A DNA stretch of 8,590 bases. It comes from Bacteroidota bacterium. Lineage in GTDB: Bacteria > Bacteroidota > Bacteroidia > Bacteroidales > Paludibacteraceae. A model generated the notes under the pieces. That model searched no databases. It was not told the origin of the DNA and saw nothing but the letters and a program-made list of their open reading frames with translations. Below are positions 1 through 7,713 of the stretch, piece after piece (within the stretch, counting starts at the first letter, position 1; each line of letters begins with the position of its first letter). The position numbers and the translations under genes were made by a program. The DNA is taken from NCBI GenBank assembly GCA_022709605.1, contig JAKLIM010000145.1, forward strand, positions 1-8,590, in the 5' to 3' direction.

Positions 1-1109
1 TGTTCAACAAGTCCCTGAACTTTTGGTCCAAAAGTTTTAGTTGTATTCCAGTTACTACCATTGTAATCGGTAGATGGTCCTCTGAAAATAGCTTCAACTG
101 AACCCGGCATTAACCAGTTTTGACCTGTAGTATAAAAAATATCAGCAAAACGTGTAGTAGCGGCATCCGCTTTAACATGATTATAAACATCTTTATATTT
201 ATATTCGGCTAAAGAATATTGTGTTTGACCACCTTCAACTAAACCAAGTATCTCACCAAATGCTTCAGCTGCCTTAGCACAATAAGTTGCATCGTAATCG
301 TAAGTTTTAGTACCACCGGTTTGAGCTCCGTTTTTCATCAACGGACTTCCGGCCCAAAGGTAATTTTTACCCAGATAACCTAAAGCCATGATTTTGTTGA
401 TGCGCAACTGGTTTTTACCTTTGGTATTTTCACCAACTTTTGTATTATCCCAATTGATTGGTAATAATTCGGATGCTTTTTTGAAATCTGCTCCGGCTTT
501 ATCTGCACATTCAGCATAACTCAATCGTGGCAACGTGAGCTTTTCAGTAGCTGATAATACTTTATCAATATAAGGTAATCCACCTAAATATTGCATAAGT
601 TCAAAATGCCACCATGCTCTGAAGAAGTACAACTGACCTGCAATAAGATCTTTTTGTTCCTGAGTAGCTTCTTTCAAATTATCAAGATTTTCTAATCCCA
701 TATTGGCTTTGCGAATACAATACCATGCATGAGCCCACAATGCGTGATCAAACTTATTCGTTGAAGTTGGATTTACACTTGATTTATCAAGCCAGTTTCC
801 GGTTCCATTTTGCCATGCCCAAAAGTTACCAAGATCCACTTGGTTTGTCATGTGCCAGTTTCCTTCCAGGTTGAAAACTTCGTCATCGCCCCAGTTCCAT
901 GAAGCTGTCCAGTAATTCTTTTCTTTATCGGGAATACAATTGTATATTTCTTCTACAAATCCCTGAAAATTAGTAAAATTCTTAAAGGCTTCTTCTTCAG
1001 AAATTGTTGTGTCCGGTTCTTTATCTAAATATGATTCGCAAGAAACAAGACCAAAAGTCATGAATAGAAGTCCTCCGCCCAATATTAGCTTCTTATATAT
1101 CTTTTTCAT
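1..1109 (-). CDS. SusD/RagB-type outer-membrane glycan-binding lipoprotein, 3' end missing
   Basis: This is the surface lipoprotein that caps a SusC barrel and binds oligosaccharides for import. I translated it by hand from the ATG at 1109-1107. The frame stays open for 369 codons to the window edge, so the C-terminus is missing; family members are usually about 500-600 residues. A basic and hydrophobic signal sequence ends in the lipobox GLVSC, with the lipidated Cys at residue 24, followed by the typical SusD opening ESYLDKEPD. Residues 157-181 (AGQLYFFRAWWHFE, then LMQYLGGLPYID) are the conserved SusD helical core, which in this family forms TPR-like helices. The region around 60-110 is rich in Trp and other aromatics, as is common in glycan binders, but I cannot assign binding residues. 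The gene starts 12 bp after the susC stop with no clear Shine-Dalgarno, so it is almost certainly co-transcribed and may be translationally coupled. The ligand cannot be read from the sequence. Confidence 0.95.
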   Translation of the reverse strand, partial: MKKIYKKLILGGGLLFMTFGLVSCESYLDKEPDTTISEEEAFKNFTNFQGFVEEIYNCIPDKEKNYWTASWNWGDDEVFNLEGNWHMTNQVDLGNFWAWQNGTGNWLDKSSVNPTSTNKFDHALWAHAWYCIRKANMGLENLDNLKEATQEQKDLIAGQLYFFRAWWHFELMQYLGGLPYIDKVLSATEKLTLPRLSYAECADKAGADFKKASELLPINWDNTKVGENTKGKNQLRINKIMALGYLGKNYLWAGSPLMKNGAQTGGTKTYDYDATYCAKAAEAFGEILGLVEGGQTQYSLAEYKYKDVYNHVKADAATTRFADIFYTTGQNWLMPGSVEAIFRGPSTDYNGSNWNTTKTFGPKVQGLVE

Positions 1110-1121
1110 TTCATTCAAAAA

Positions 1122-4100
1122 TTATAATGTTAATTTTAGACCTAAATTAAAACGTCTCATGGTTGGGTAAGCTCCCTGGCTTCCTGCTCCTGCAAAGTTA
1201 GACTCACGGTCATCAGGCATCTTAGACCAAACCCAAAGGTTATTTCCATTCAGGAATATTCTGAGATTATTCATTCCTAAACTTTTTACCCAATCGCCTT
1301 TGAAAGTATATGCAATTTCGGCATTTTTAAGACGAACATAAGAGCCATCAAACATGTATTGAGTTCCATCGTTGTAATTTGGAGTTGATGACCATCTTGG
1401 AGTAGTAATATCTGCATTAATATTATCATTAGCCCACCAGGTTCCTAAATCGTAAACTGTATTCAGTTTACTACCAAAACTTGTAAGGTTAACAACACGG
1501 GTTACATTATTAACACCGTAGAATTGCATAAATGCACTAAATCCTTTCCATTCGAAACCAAATGTAGCGTTATAGGTATTTTGCGGACTGCCTGAATAAC
1601 CATAAGGGATATTATCCTTACTGTCAATTATACCATCGGCGTTAAAGTCAATCGCGTAATAATCACCCGGAAGCTTATGATTGTCTGTTTTGTCATGTGT
1701 TGTGCTACCATATACTTCATCGTAGTTATTAACAAAACCACCATCAACAAACGCTTTATTTTGGTCGATACTATACCCGGCAGACTTTTGATAAGCGGCA
1801 TACAATTCAGGATCATCCTTTTCAAGAATAATATTTTTGGCATGAGTCATACTTAAGTTTGACCACAAACGCATTTTGTTTGCCAGTACTTTATTTAAGC
1901 GTAATTCAATTTCATAACCATCCGTACGAACTTTTCCTAAGTTGGCTGTAGCGGGTGTAGCTCCATAATAAGGTGGAACAGTACGTGTAGATCCGTTTAC
2001 AAGTATATCGCGACGATTGTCGTTGAATACTTCAACACTACCGGCCATTAAACCACCAAAGAACGAATAATCTAAACCAAGATTGGCTTTTCTTACAGTT
2101 TCCCAATGTACAGCGGGATTTCCAACGGCTGATTCACGATACCAAGTATACGGACTGGTTCCATTGTTAACTTCGAGAGAAGAATTTCCACCGTAAGACC
2201 ATTGAGTCATATATAACCATCGTTCTCTGATATTATCGTCCCCAATTTCACCGTAAGATGCTCTCAGTTTCAACATATCAATAAATCTCAATGGTTTCAT
2301 GAATTTCTCTTCAGTAATCATCCAACCTGCAGCTCCCGAATTGAAGAATGCAAAACGATTTTCGGCACTGAATTTTTCTGAACCGTTGTATGCTCCATTG
2401 TATTCTAAGAAATATTTGTTTGCATAACCATAGGTAGTACGGAACACCCAATCTTCACGATAATTTGGAATCATACTACCCGTTGCAGTTTCCTGACGGC
2501 TCATAACTCCCATCGCCGATACATTATGTTTCCCAAATTCGCGACCCCAATTCAACTGGAGTTGGTAATTCAGGTTACGCTGTGTTGATCCGTTCTGAAC
2601 AGATCCTCCGGAAGTTGTCCAGAGTACACTTTGCATGAAGTCGAACTTGTTGTTATTTTCGTACTCCTTTTTAAAGGTGGCTAATCCGGTTTCCGGATCA
2701 ATCCATTTCTGTTGAGCATCATTATAAAGGTCATTTACTCCACGGTTAAACTCTACAAAAGCATTATCCCACGAAATACTTCCTCTGAAATTTAAACCTT
2801 TGGTTATAAATTTCAAATCTTGTTGAAGTACAAAGTCTGTGGAGATACGGGTTGTTGTAGTAGTCATCACACCTGCAAGCGCAAGGTTCGAAGCCGAGTT
2901 GGACACATTTGAAATACTTGGGTAAAATCCCCATGATCCATCGGCATACTGTGGTAAAAATACGTCAGGAGCAATGTTGTAAGCACCCGCCCATTGTTGA
3001 GCAACAGCCCAATCCGATGAGTTCGTTTGATTCCACGGGCTTTTCTTAATACCATTCGAACCAGAGATGTTTACCTTAAACTGTGTAGTTTTTGTAATCT
3101 GGAAATCGAGATTACTACGTACGTTTAATCTGTTATATCCATAACCTGATTGATAATTACGACCATTATCCCACTCTTCTAATAAGTCACCTTCATGTAC
3201 AAAATCGGCAGAAGTAAAATATTTTACAAATGCATTACCACCGCTAACATTCAGACTTACGTTATTTGAAGTAGCATAGTCCTTGAAAAGGACATCCTGC
3301 CAGTCAACGTTTGGATATCTTTCGGCTTCGGCGGGATTGGTTGGATATCTGTATTTATCAATGATTGATTGTGGTTTGATATACGACCACGATTCCGGTG
3401 AAAGTCCGAGTTCGTTTTCAATAGCAACATTGCGCGCCATCAAAGCATCATACGAATCAAACTTATTTGGAAGTTTCGATGGCACTTTCATTGTCATATT
3501 GGCTGATACATCAATTTTGGCGGTACCTTCTTTTCCTCGTTTGGTAGTAATAAGGATTACACCATTAGCACCTTTTACTCCAAATACAGCAGTAGCAGAT
3601 GCATCTTTTAATACTGAGATTGACTCTACTGAGCTAATATCGACACCGCTCATAGGGCGTTCGATACCATCGACCAACACTAAGGGGTCACTTCCATTCC
3701 ACGAGCTGCTTCCACGAATAATAATTTTGGGATCTTCTTCGCCCGGTAAACCGGAACTCTGCATTGTAACTACTCCCGGCAAATTTCCGGTTAATGCAGC
3801 TCCCACATTCGAAACACCTCCGGCACGTTCGAGGACTTTTCCTGAAGTTTGTGTTATAGCACCAACAAGACTTTCCTTCTTCTGTTGGCCATATCCTACA
3901 ACTACTAACTCTTCCAAATTCAGATTATCATCTACGAGTGTAACCTGAACATTTGTTTTCCCTTTCAACTGAATTTCCTGCGTTTGCATACCTAAATAAG
4001 ATATTACAATCGTAACATTGGTATTTGGTACCGATAAAGAGAATTTACCATCGAAATCGGTTATTGTACCAACTGTTTTATCTCCTTTTAACACTACGGT

Positions 4101-4280
4101 GGCACCAATTACAGGTTCTTGTTGTGATGTTAATACTGTACCTTTAACAAATACTCTGTTTTGAGCAAAGGCTACGGTAAAACATGAAGTTACCAACAAG
4201 ATTAAAAATGCCAATGAAAACTTCTTTACAAGTGTTGAAAAGAAAAAATGTGACATGATTTTTCTAGATTTTTTTTTCAT
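1122..4280 (-). CDS. SusC/RagA-type TonB-linked outer-membrane transporter
   Basis: This is a 1052-residue outer-membrane barrel that imports oligosaccharides using TonB energy, complete and of normal length. Domains in order: signal peptide (1-39, probable cleavage AFA|Q); carboxypeptidase-regulatory-like beta-sandwich (about 43-118, with GTVLTSQQEPVIGATVVLKG and DFDGKFSLSVP); TonB box region (about 122-131, NLEELVVVGYG); plug (about 135-250, with LPGVVTMQSSGLPG, IIIRGSSSWNGSDPLVLVDG and GVKGANGVILITTKRG); then the beta-barrel to the C-terminus, ending in an amphipathic strand (RRFNLGLKLTL). Residues 878-889 (DFNADGIIDSKD) form the EF-hand-like Asp-rich loop often seen late in SusC proteins. 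No STN domain is visible, so direct ECF-sigma/anti-sigma signalling through this transporter is not indicated. The start at 4280 gives a basic n-region. Met9 (4256) is a possible alternative start that would also keep a signal peptide. The SusD gene follows after 12 bp. Transcription probably begins in the duplicated promoter region upstream. Confidence 0.97.
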   Translation of the reverse strand: MKKKSRKIMSHFFFSTLVKKFSLAFLILLVTSCFTVAFAQNRVFVKGTVLTSQQEPVIGATVVLKGDKTVGTITDFDGKFSLSVPNTNVTIVISYLGMQTQEIQLKGKTNVQVTLVDDNLNLEELVVVGYGQQKKESLVGAITQTSGKVLERAGGVSNVGAALTGNLPGVVTMQSSGLPGEEDPKIIIRGSSSWNGSDPLVLVDGIERPMSGVDISSVESISVLKDASATAVFGVKGANGVILITTKRGKEGTAKIDVSANMTMKVPSKLPNKFDSYDALMARNVAIENELGLSPESWSYIKPQSIIDKYRYPTNPAEAERYPNVDWQDVLFKDYATSNNVSLNVSGGNAFVKYFTSADFVHEGDLLEEWDNGRNYQSGYGYNRLNVRSNLDFQITKTTQFKVNISGSNGIKKSPWNQTNSSDWAVAQQWAGAYNIAPDVFLPQYADGSWGFYPSISNVSNSASNLALAGVMTTTTTRISTDFVLQQDLKFITKGLNFRGSISWDNAFVEFNRGVNDLYNDAQQKWIDPETGLATFKKEYENNNKFDFMQSVLWTTSGGSVQNGSTQRNLNYQLQLNWGREFGKHNVSAMGVMSRQETATGSMIPNYREDWVFRTTYGYANKYFLEYNGAYNGSEKFSAENRFAFFNSGAAGWMITEEKFMKPLRFIDMLKLRASYGEIGDDNIRERWLYMTQWSYGGNSSLEVNNGTSPYTWYRESAVGNPAVHWETVRKANLGLDYSFFGGLMAGSVEVFNDNRRDILVNGSTRTVPPYYGATPATANLGKVRTDGYEIELRLNKVLANKMRLWSNLSMTHAKNIILEKDDPELYAAYQKSAGYSIDQNKAFVDGGFVNNYDEVYGSTTHDKTDNHKLPGDYYAIDFNADGIIDSKDNIPYGYSGSPQNTYNATFGFEWKGFSAFMQFYGVNNVTRVVNLTSFGSKLNTVYDLGTWWANDNINADITTPRWSSTPNYNDGTQYMFDGSYVRLKNAEIAYTFKGDWVKSLGMNNLRIFLNGNNLWVWSKMPDDRESNFAGAGSQGAYPTMRRFNLGLKLTL

Positions 4281-4462
4281 TATTTTCTCATTAAACTTAA
4301 AACTTTATAAACTTGAATAATAAAATAACTTTAATTCGGGTTTTGTAAAACCAGAATTATGAAATACTGCAAATTCTTAATTTACATGTATTATTGATAC
4401 GGTCATCAGCTATCGTCTTTTAACATATTTGTGGTGGAAATTTAAGGGTTAACTTATTTTGA

Positions 4463-4493
4463 TTTCAATTAATTTCGGATTTCAAAATTGAAA
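4463..4493. repeat. 8-bp inverted repeat in the susC leader
   Basis: TTTCAATT at 4463-4470 and its reverse complement AATTGAAA at 4486-4493 are separated by 15 bases. The arms contain only one G:C pair each, so as RNA the hairpin would be weak. It could be a protein site or chance in AT-rich DNA. Confidence 0.35.
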
Positions 4494-4522
4494 AAATATT
4501 TGTGATTACAAAAAAATATTTG
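4491..4522. repeat. 20-bp-spaced direct repeat in the susC leader
   Basis: AAAAAATATTTG occurs exactly at 4491-4502 and again at 4511-4522. The start-to-start distance is 20 bp, the same two-turn spacing seen in the operator-like repeats further upstream, but the motif is different. It lies about 210-240 bp before the susC start codon. It may be a second protein-binding site or simply an A-tract. Confidence 0.5.
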
Positions 4523-4573
4523 ATTAACGGAGGGCTTTTTGTTTCATGACATTGGCACATTCACGTTATTAGA

Positions 4574-4639
4574 TTTTATATGGTTTTACAGATTGCAAAT
4601 TTAGATTCTTAAATAAAATATCGATTATAATTTTAGATA
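4574..4639. repeat. Diverged 66-bp direct repeat, proximal copy
   Basis: This segment aligns without gaps to 4896-4961 at an offset of 322 bp; I count 53 identical positions of 66. The match includes an exact 14-mer (GATTGCAAATTTAG at 4591-4604 and 4913-4926) and an exact TATCGATT. Similarity continues for about 20 bp more if one gap is allowed. AT-richness inflates chance matches, but the shared C and G positions and constant spacing argue for a real duplication. Confidence 0.7.
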
Positions 4640-4680
4640 AATCATTTACATTTTAGATACATAATCTATAGTTTTAGTTA
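4596..4680 (-). promoter_or_regulatory. Candidate susC promoter with three phased operator half-sites (proximal copy)
   Basis: Read on the minus strand, TAAATTTG at 4603-4596 matches the Bacteroidota -7 consensus TAnnTTTG and is followed by CAATC. No TTTG is present at the usual -33 distance; ATCGAT at 4620-4625 sits roughly there instead. Upstream are three direct repeats, given here on the plus strand: ATTTTAGATA at 4630-4639, ATTTTAGATA at 4650-4659 and GTTTTAGTTA at 4671-4680. They are spaced 20 and 21 bp, so they lie on one face of the helix. With a start site near 4590 the half-sites centre at about -42, -62 and -83. A weak -33 with phased upstream direct repeats is what an activator-dependent promoter would show, for example with an AraC-type or hybrid two-component regulator, which are common at PULs. 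The regulator identity is inference. Confidence 0.6.
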
Positions 4681-4895
4681 CATCATTTAAAATTGTTGAT
4701 CTGAATAATAAAAATATTCAATGAATAAAGCAGTTAAAAACCCTATATTTCATTGTTTACCAGCAGTTATTAGTCAAAACATCAAATAAAATGAATCCAA
4801 TTGCTACTATATTCAATTCTACTACTATAGTTTTACCAAAAACAATGGTATATTACCCTACCAAAGTGTATCAGAATCATCATTTCAATTACAAT

Positions 4896-4961
4896 TTTAA
4901 ATAGATTTTACTGATTGCAAATTTAGTTTCATTAATAAATTATCGATTGTATTTATAGATA
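4896..4961. repeat. Diverged 66-bp direct repeat, distal copy
   Basis: Partner of the repeat at 4574-4639. It spans the distal -7 box, the ATCGAT element and the first TAGATA-type half-site. Both copies face susC. Confidence 0.7.
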
Positions 4962-4982
4962 CAATATTTATAATTACAGATA
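4918..4982 (-). promoter_or_regulatory. Second copy of the susC promoter/operator module (distal copy)
   Basis: TAAATTTG at 4925-4918 on the minus strand is a second exact TAnnTTTG match, again followed by CAATC. ATCGAT at 4942-4947 has the same 22-bp offset from the -7 box as in the proximal copy. Half-sites ending in AGATA occur at 4952-4961 and 4973-4982, spaced 21 bp; the third half-site is not clearly present. Transcription from here would run through the proximal copy and give a leader of about 630 nt to susC. It could be a working tandem promoter, an upstream regulator-binding platform, or a decaying duplicate. Confidence 0.5.
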
Positions 4983-5248
4983 TTAATAAAAATAAAAGAA
5001 CAATTTGCACTTCATAAAAACAATAAACAATTTTATATATACTTGATTATCAAATAAATATATGGCATAAAATATAAGAAAAACCAGATTGTTTATAATT
5101 AAATTTCAAGTTTGTTGATCCAATATTCAAAATACCTCAATTCGAACAATACATTAATGGTTTCTAACTTTGTCCAAAAAATATTAATTCTACAAACATG
5201 TTATTTCAAAGAAATACAAAGAATTTATTCTTAAAATGTTTTTCTGAA

Positions 5249-7681
5249 TTACAATTTTGAGAACTTATAATTTTTACCGGCCATCGTTTGAATATCGTAT
5301 TCGTAAATCTGTTTTAAATTTATACCTTTGAATTGGGCTTTGTCCGACACCAATGGTGAAACAACCTGAACAGGTGCCAGCAATTGGTTAGCATTTTCAC
5401 CTTCAGCTTTCCTGAGACCCGCTCCTTTCAAAGGTTCATACGATCTGATTCGTAAGTTACCGCCAATTTTTGATTTTACTATCAGGGCATTGATTTTGCC
5501 ATCAGACCAATCCATCGTAACTTCAAAACCACCTCTGGCTACTAATCCAGATACCGAACCTTTACTCCATGCATCGGGCAATGCAGGCAAAATATGCACT
5601 GCTCCATCGTGACTTTGTAACAGCATTTCGGCAACTCCGGCAGTGAGTCCGAAATTCCCATCAATCTGGAAAGGTGGATGCGCTGTAAACATATTCGGAT
5701 ATGTTCTGCCGTTGGGACTTTCTTTCGAAGTAAGCGTCAACATATTATTTACGATTGAATAAGCATGATTTCCGTCGAGCAATCGCGCCCAGAAATTAAC
5801 CTTCCAACCAATGGACCATCCTGTAGCCATATCGCCTCTAAAAACCAGTGTATTTCGGGCTGCTTCGAAGAGTTGTGGGTTTGTGTAAGGCGAAATCTGA
5901 TTGCTCGGAAACAATCCATACAAATGCGAAATATGTCGATGGTCATTTTTGGGGTCATCCAAATCCTGTATCCATTCCTGTAACTGAGTGTGTTTTCCAA
6001 TTTGCATTGGAGGCAATTTGAGAGCCATTGTTTTCAATTGTTCCCTGTAACCTTTGTCTTCATTCAGAATTTCGTTGGCAGTAAATGTATTCATCAAAAT
6101 ATCGTAAGCGATCTGATTGTCCATTGTGCAACCGGCTGTAACTGATGTTCCGAACGGTCCATGCTCCGGCGAAACCGATGGTGCTGTTACCATCCAACCA
6201 TTTTGCGGGTCTTTAACCAGAAAACTGAGAAAGAAATCAGCCGAACCTTTCATTACCGGATAAATTTCGGCAAGAAATTTCTTGTCGCCGGTATAAAGAT
6301 AATGTTCCCACAGATGACGACACAACCACGCACCTCCATTGGGCCACATTCCCCAATAGGCGCCATCAACTACGCCTGTTATTCTCCAAATATCGGTATT
6401 GTGATGAGCAACCCAGCCTTTTGCCCCGTACATTTTTTGAGCAGTTTCCTGTCCGGTTACACTCAAGTCCTTAATCATTTGGAAAAGAGGCGAGTGAGTT
6501 TCGGAAAGATTGGTGACCTCAGCCGGCCAGTAATTCATTTCGGTGTTGATGTTGATGGTATATTTGCTGTCCCAGGGTGGAACCAATTGATTAGCCCAAA
6601 TTCCCTGTAGATTAGCCGGTTGACCACCCGGTTGTGATGAGCAAATCAACAAATACCGACCGTACTGAAATAATAAACTCACAAGCGATGGGTCATGACT
6701 TTTGCTGTAATTGAGAATACGTTCGTTGGTGGGCAATTTGGAATCTTCGGCACTTCCGATATTTAATTTTAATCTTTTGAATTGATTGGCATAAATGGTA
6801 CTGTGCGTTTTAATTGCCGATTTGTAATTGTGTTTTAAAGCTGCATTTAATTTATCGGTTGCCTTTTTCTGTGGGTCGGCATTCACTGTTTTATAGTCAA
6901 CAAAGTTTGTAGCTATTGACACATAAATAATTACAGATGTAGCATTGTTTACTGATATTTTGGAGTCGGAATAAACCACTGAACCACCATCGTTTTTAAT
7001 TGTGGTGTGGGTTTGGTACCGAATTACGCCTTCAATACCTTCGTGGTTAGAACCTTGTCCTTCCAGAACCAAACAACTTCCGACTGATTTTACAATATTT
7101 TTGACAGGTGAAGAATAGGACAAATCGAAAGTCAGCACCGCTTTTTTATTTGCCGAAATTTTCATAATAAAAACATCATCAGCAAAAGATGAAAAAGCTT
7201 CCCTGGTATATTTTACACCATTTAAAGTATAAGTTGTAGTTGCTACAGCTCTGTTAATGTCTAATTCCCTGTATAAACCGGAATAAGCATCGTGACCCGG
7301 AAAATTCAAAATTACACTACCGGCAGTCTGAAAAGGCATACCATGAACCCGTGTAACGAAATTACTGTTTATTAGTCCTTCTGCGTCCTTGTTTTTACCA
7401 TCAAAAATGAGTTGGCGAACCTGTGGTAAAACATTCAAGGCATTCGGGTTATCGTTTCTGCAAGGTCCACCACCCCAAATTGTTTCCTCATTGAGCTGAA
7501 TTTCATCACGAACAGGATTTCCGTACACCATCGCACCAATGCGCGAATTTCCCAACGGCAAAGCTTCTTCCCAAACTTTGGCCGGTTTATTATACCACAA
7601 TGTATTTTGTTGGGCAATAATTGAACTCCCAAACAATTGAAAAACAGCAATAAGAATCAGTGAATATTGATTTAGTTTCAT
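5249..7681 (-). CDS. Secreted GH95 glycoside hydrolase (alpha-L-fucosidase / alpha-L-galactosidase family)
   Basis: This complete 810-residue enzyme should release terminal alpha-L-fucose or alpha-L-galactose from glycans by an inverting mechanism. A signal peptide (1-23, probable cleavage IIA|Q) sends it to the periplasm or surface; there is no lipobox. It opens with the family motif LWYNKPAKVWEEALPLGNSRIGAMVYG style sequence at about 28-54, within an N-terminal beta-sandwich (about 25-270). A catalytic alpha/alpha barrel (about 300-690) and a C-terminal beta-domain (about 690-800) follow. By alignment from memory with Bifidobacterium AfcA, N377 and N379 (YTININTEMNYWPAE) activate water, E506 (PSVSPEHG) is the acid and D674 (FQIDGNFG) the base; all are present, so the enzyme looks active. 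Thr375, two residues before N377, is the position reported to be His in fucosidases and Thr in an alpha-L-galactosidase. The gene lies 32 bp after the upstream secreted-protein gene and probably shares its transcript. Confidence 0.95.
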   Translation of the reverse strand: MKLNQYSLILIAVFQLFGSSIIAQQNTLWYNKPAKVWEEALPLGNSRIGAMVYGNPVRDEIQLNEETIWGGGPCRNDNPNALNVLPQVRQLIFDGKNKDAEGLINSNFVTRVHGMPFQTAGSVILNFPGHDAYSGLYRELDINRAVATTTYTLNGVKYTREAFSSFADDVFIMKISANKKAVLTFDLSYSSPVKNIVKSVGSCLVLEGQGSNHEGIEGVIRYQTHTTIKNDGGSVVYSDSKISVNNATSVIIYVSIATNFVDYKTVNADPQKKATDKLNAALKHNYKSAIKTHSTIYANQFKRLKLNIGSAEDSKLPTNERILNYSKSHDPSLVSLLFQYGRYLLICSSQPGGQPANLQGIWANQLVPPWDSKYTININTEMNYWPAEVTNLSETHSPLFQMIKDLSVTGQETAQKMYGAKGWVAHHNTDIWRITGVVDGAYWGMWPNGGAWLCRHLWEHYLYTGDKKFLAEIYPVMKGSADFFLSFLVKDPQNGWMVTAPSVSPEHGPFGTSVTAGCTMDNQIAYDILMNTFTANEILNEDKGYREQLKTMALKLPPMQIGKHTQLQEWIQDLDDPKNDHRHISHLYGLFPSNQISPYTNPQLFEAARNTLVFRGDMATGWSIGWKVNFWARLLDGNHAYSIVNNMLTLTSKESPNGRTYPNMFTAHPPFQIDGNFGLTAGVAEMLLQSHDGAVHILPALPDAWSKGSVSGLVARGGFEVTMDWSDGKINALIVKSKIGGNLRIRSYEPLKGAGLRKAEGENANQLLAPVQVVSPLVSDKAQFKGINLKQIYEYDIQTMAGKNYKFSKL

Positions 7682-7713
7682 ACTATTTTAATTTCTTGAT
7701 TAAAAATCTGAGA

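Larger units (their letters stand above)
4281..5248. other. 968-bp AT-rich intergenic regulatory region upstream of susC
   Basis: I see no plausible gene here on either strand; all frames close quickly. By eye, only two places match the Bacteroidota -7 consensus TAnnTTTG exactly on the minus strand (4596-4603 and 4918-4925), and both sit in a duplicated module. The part nearest susC (4281-4590) would be a leader of about 310 nt and contains a 20-bp-spaced direct repeat and an AT-rich inverted repeat. The middle part (4683-4890) and the part next to GH95 (4983-5248) show nothing I can name beyond weak AT-rich palindromes. No GC-rich hairpin with a T-run follows the GH95 stop, so readthrough from GH95 into susC cannot be excluded. 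Confidence 0.8.

Noticed and set aside
1647..1682. EF-hand-like loop in SusC (DFNADGIIDSKD) as an unusual calcium site
   Set aside because: Asp-rich loops at this place are common in SusC proteins, so this is ordinary for the family.
3283..3948. 221-codon open frame on the plus strand inside the susC gene
   Set aside because: It is antisense to the conserved plug domain of SusC and its translation shows no domain or signal; it is a shadow of a real gene.
4524..4547. 7-codon minus-strand frame (MKQKALR) in the susC leader, considered as a leader peptide
   Set aside because: It has no ribosome binding site or regulatory codon run, and such short frames are expected by chance.
4683..4917. Possible small RNA or small gene between the two promoter copies
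   Set aside because: Minus-strand frames close within about 16 codons, and no stable hairpin with a T-run is visible; only weak AT-rich palindromes.
5043..5053. 11-bp palindrome TTGATTATCAA
   Set aside because: It is short and AT-rich, not near a promoter match, and easily explained by chance.
5112..5120. TTGTTGATC shared with 4693-4701, considered as an extension of the duplicated module
   Set aside because: Its distance from the -7 box differs by about 97 bp between the copies, so it does not belong to the collinear repeat.
6161..6610. 149-codon plus-strand open frame inside GH95
   Set aside because: It lies opposite the most conserved catalytic region of GH95, and the product looks like a reverse-strand translation of it.
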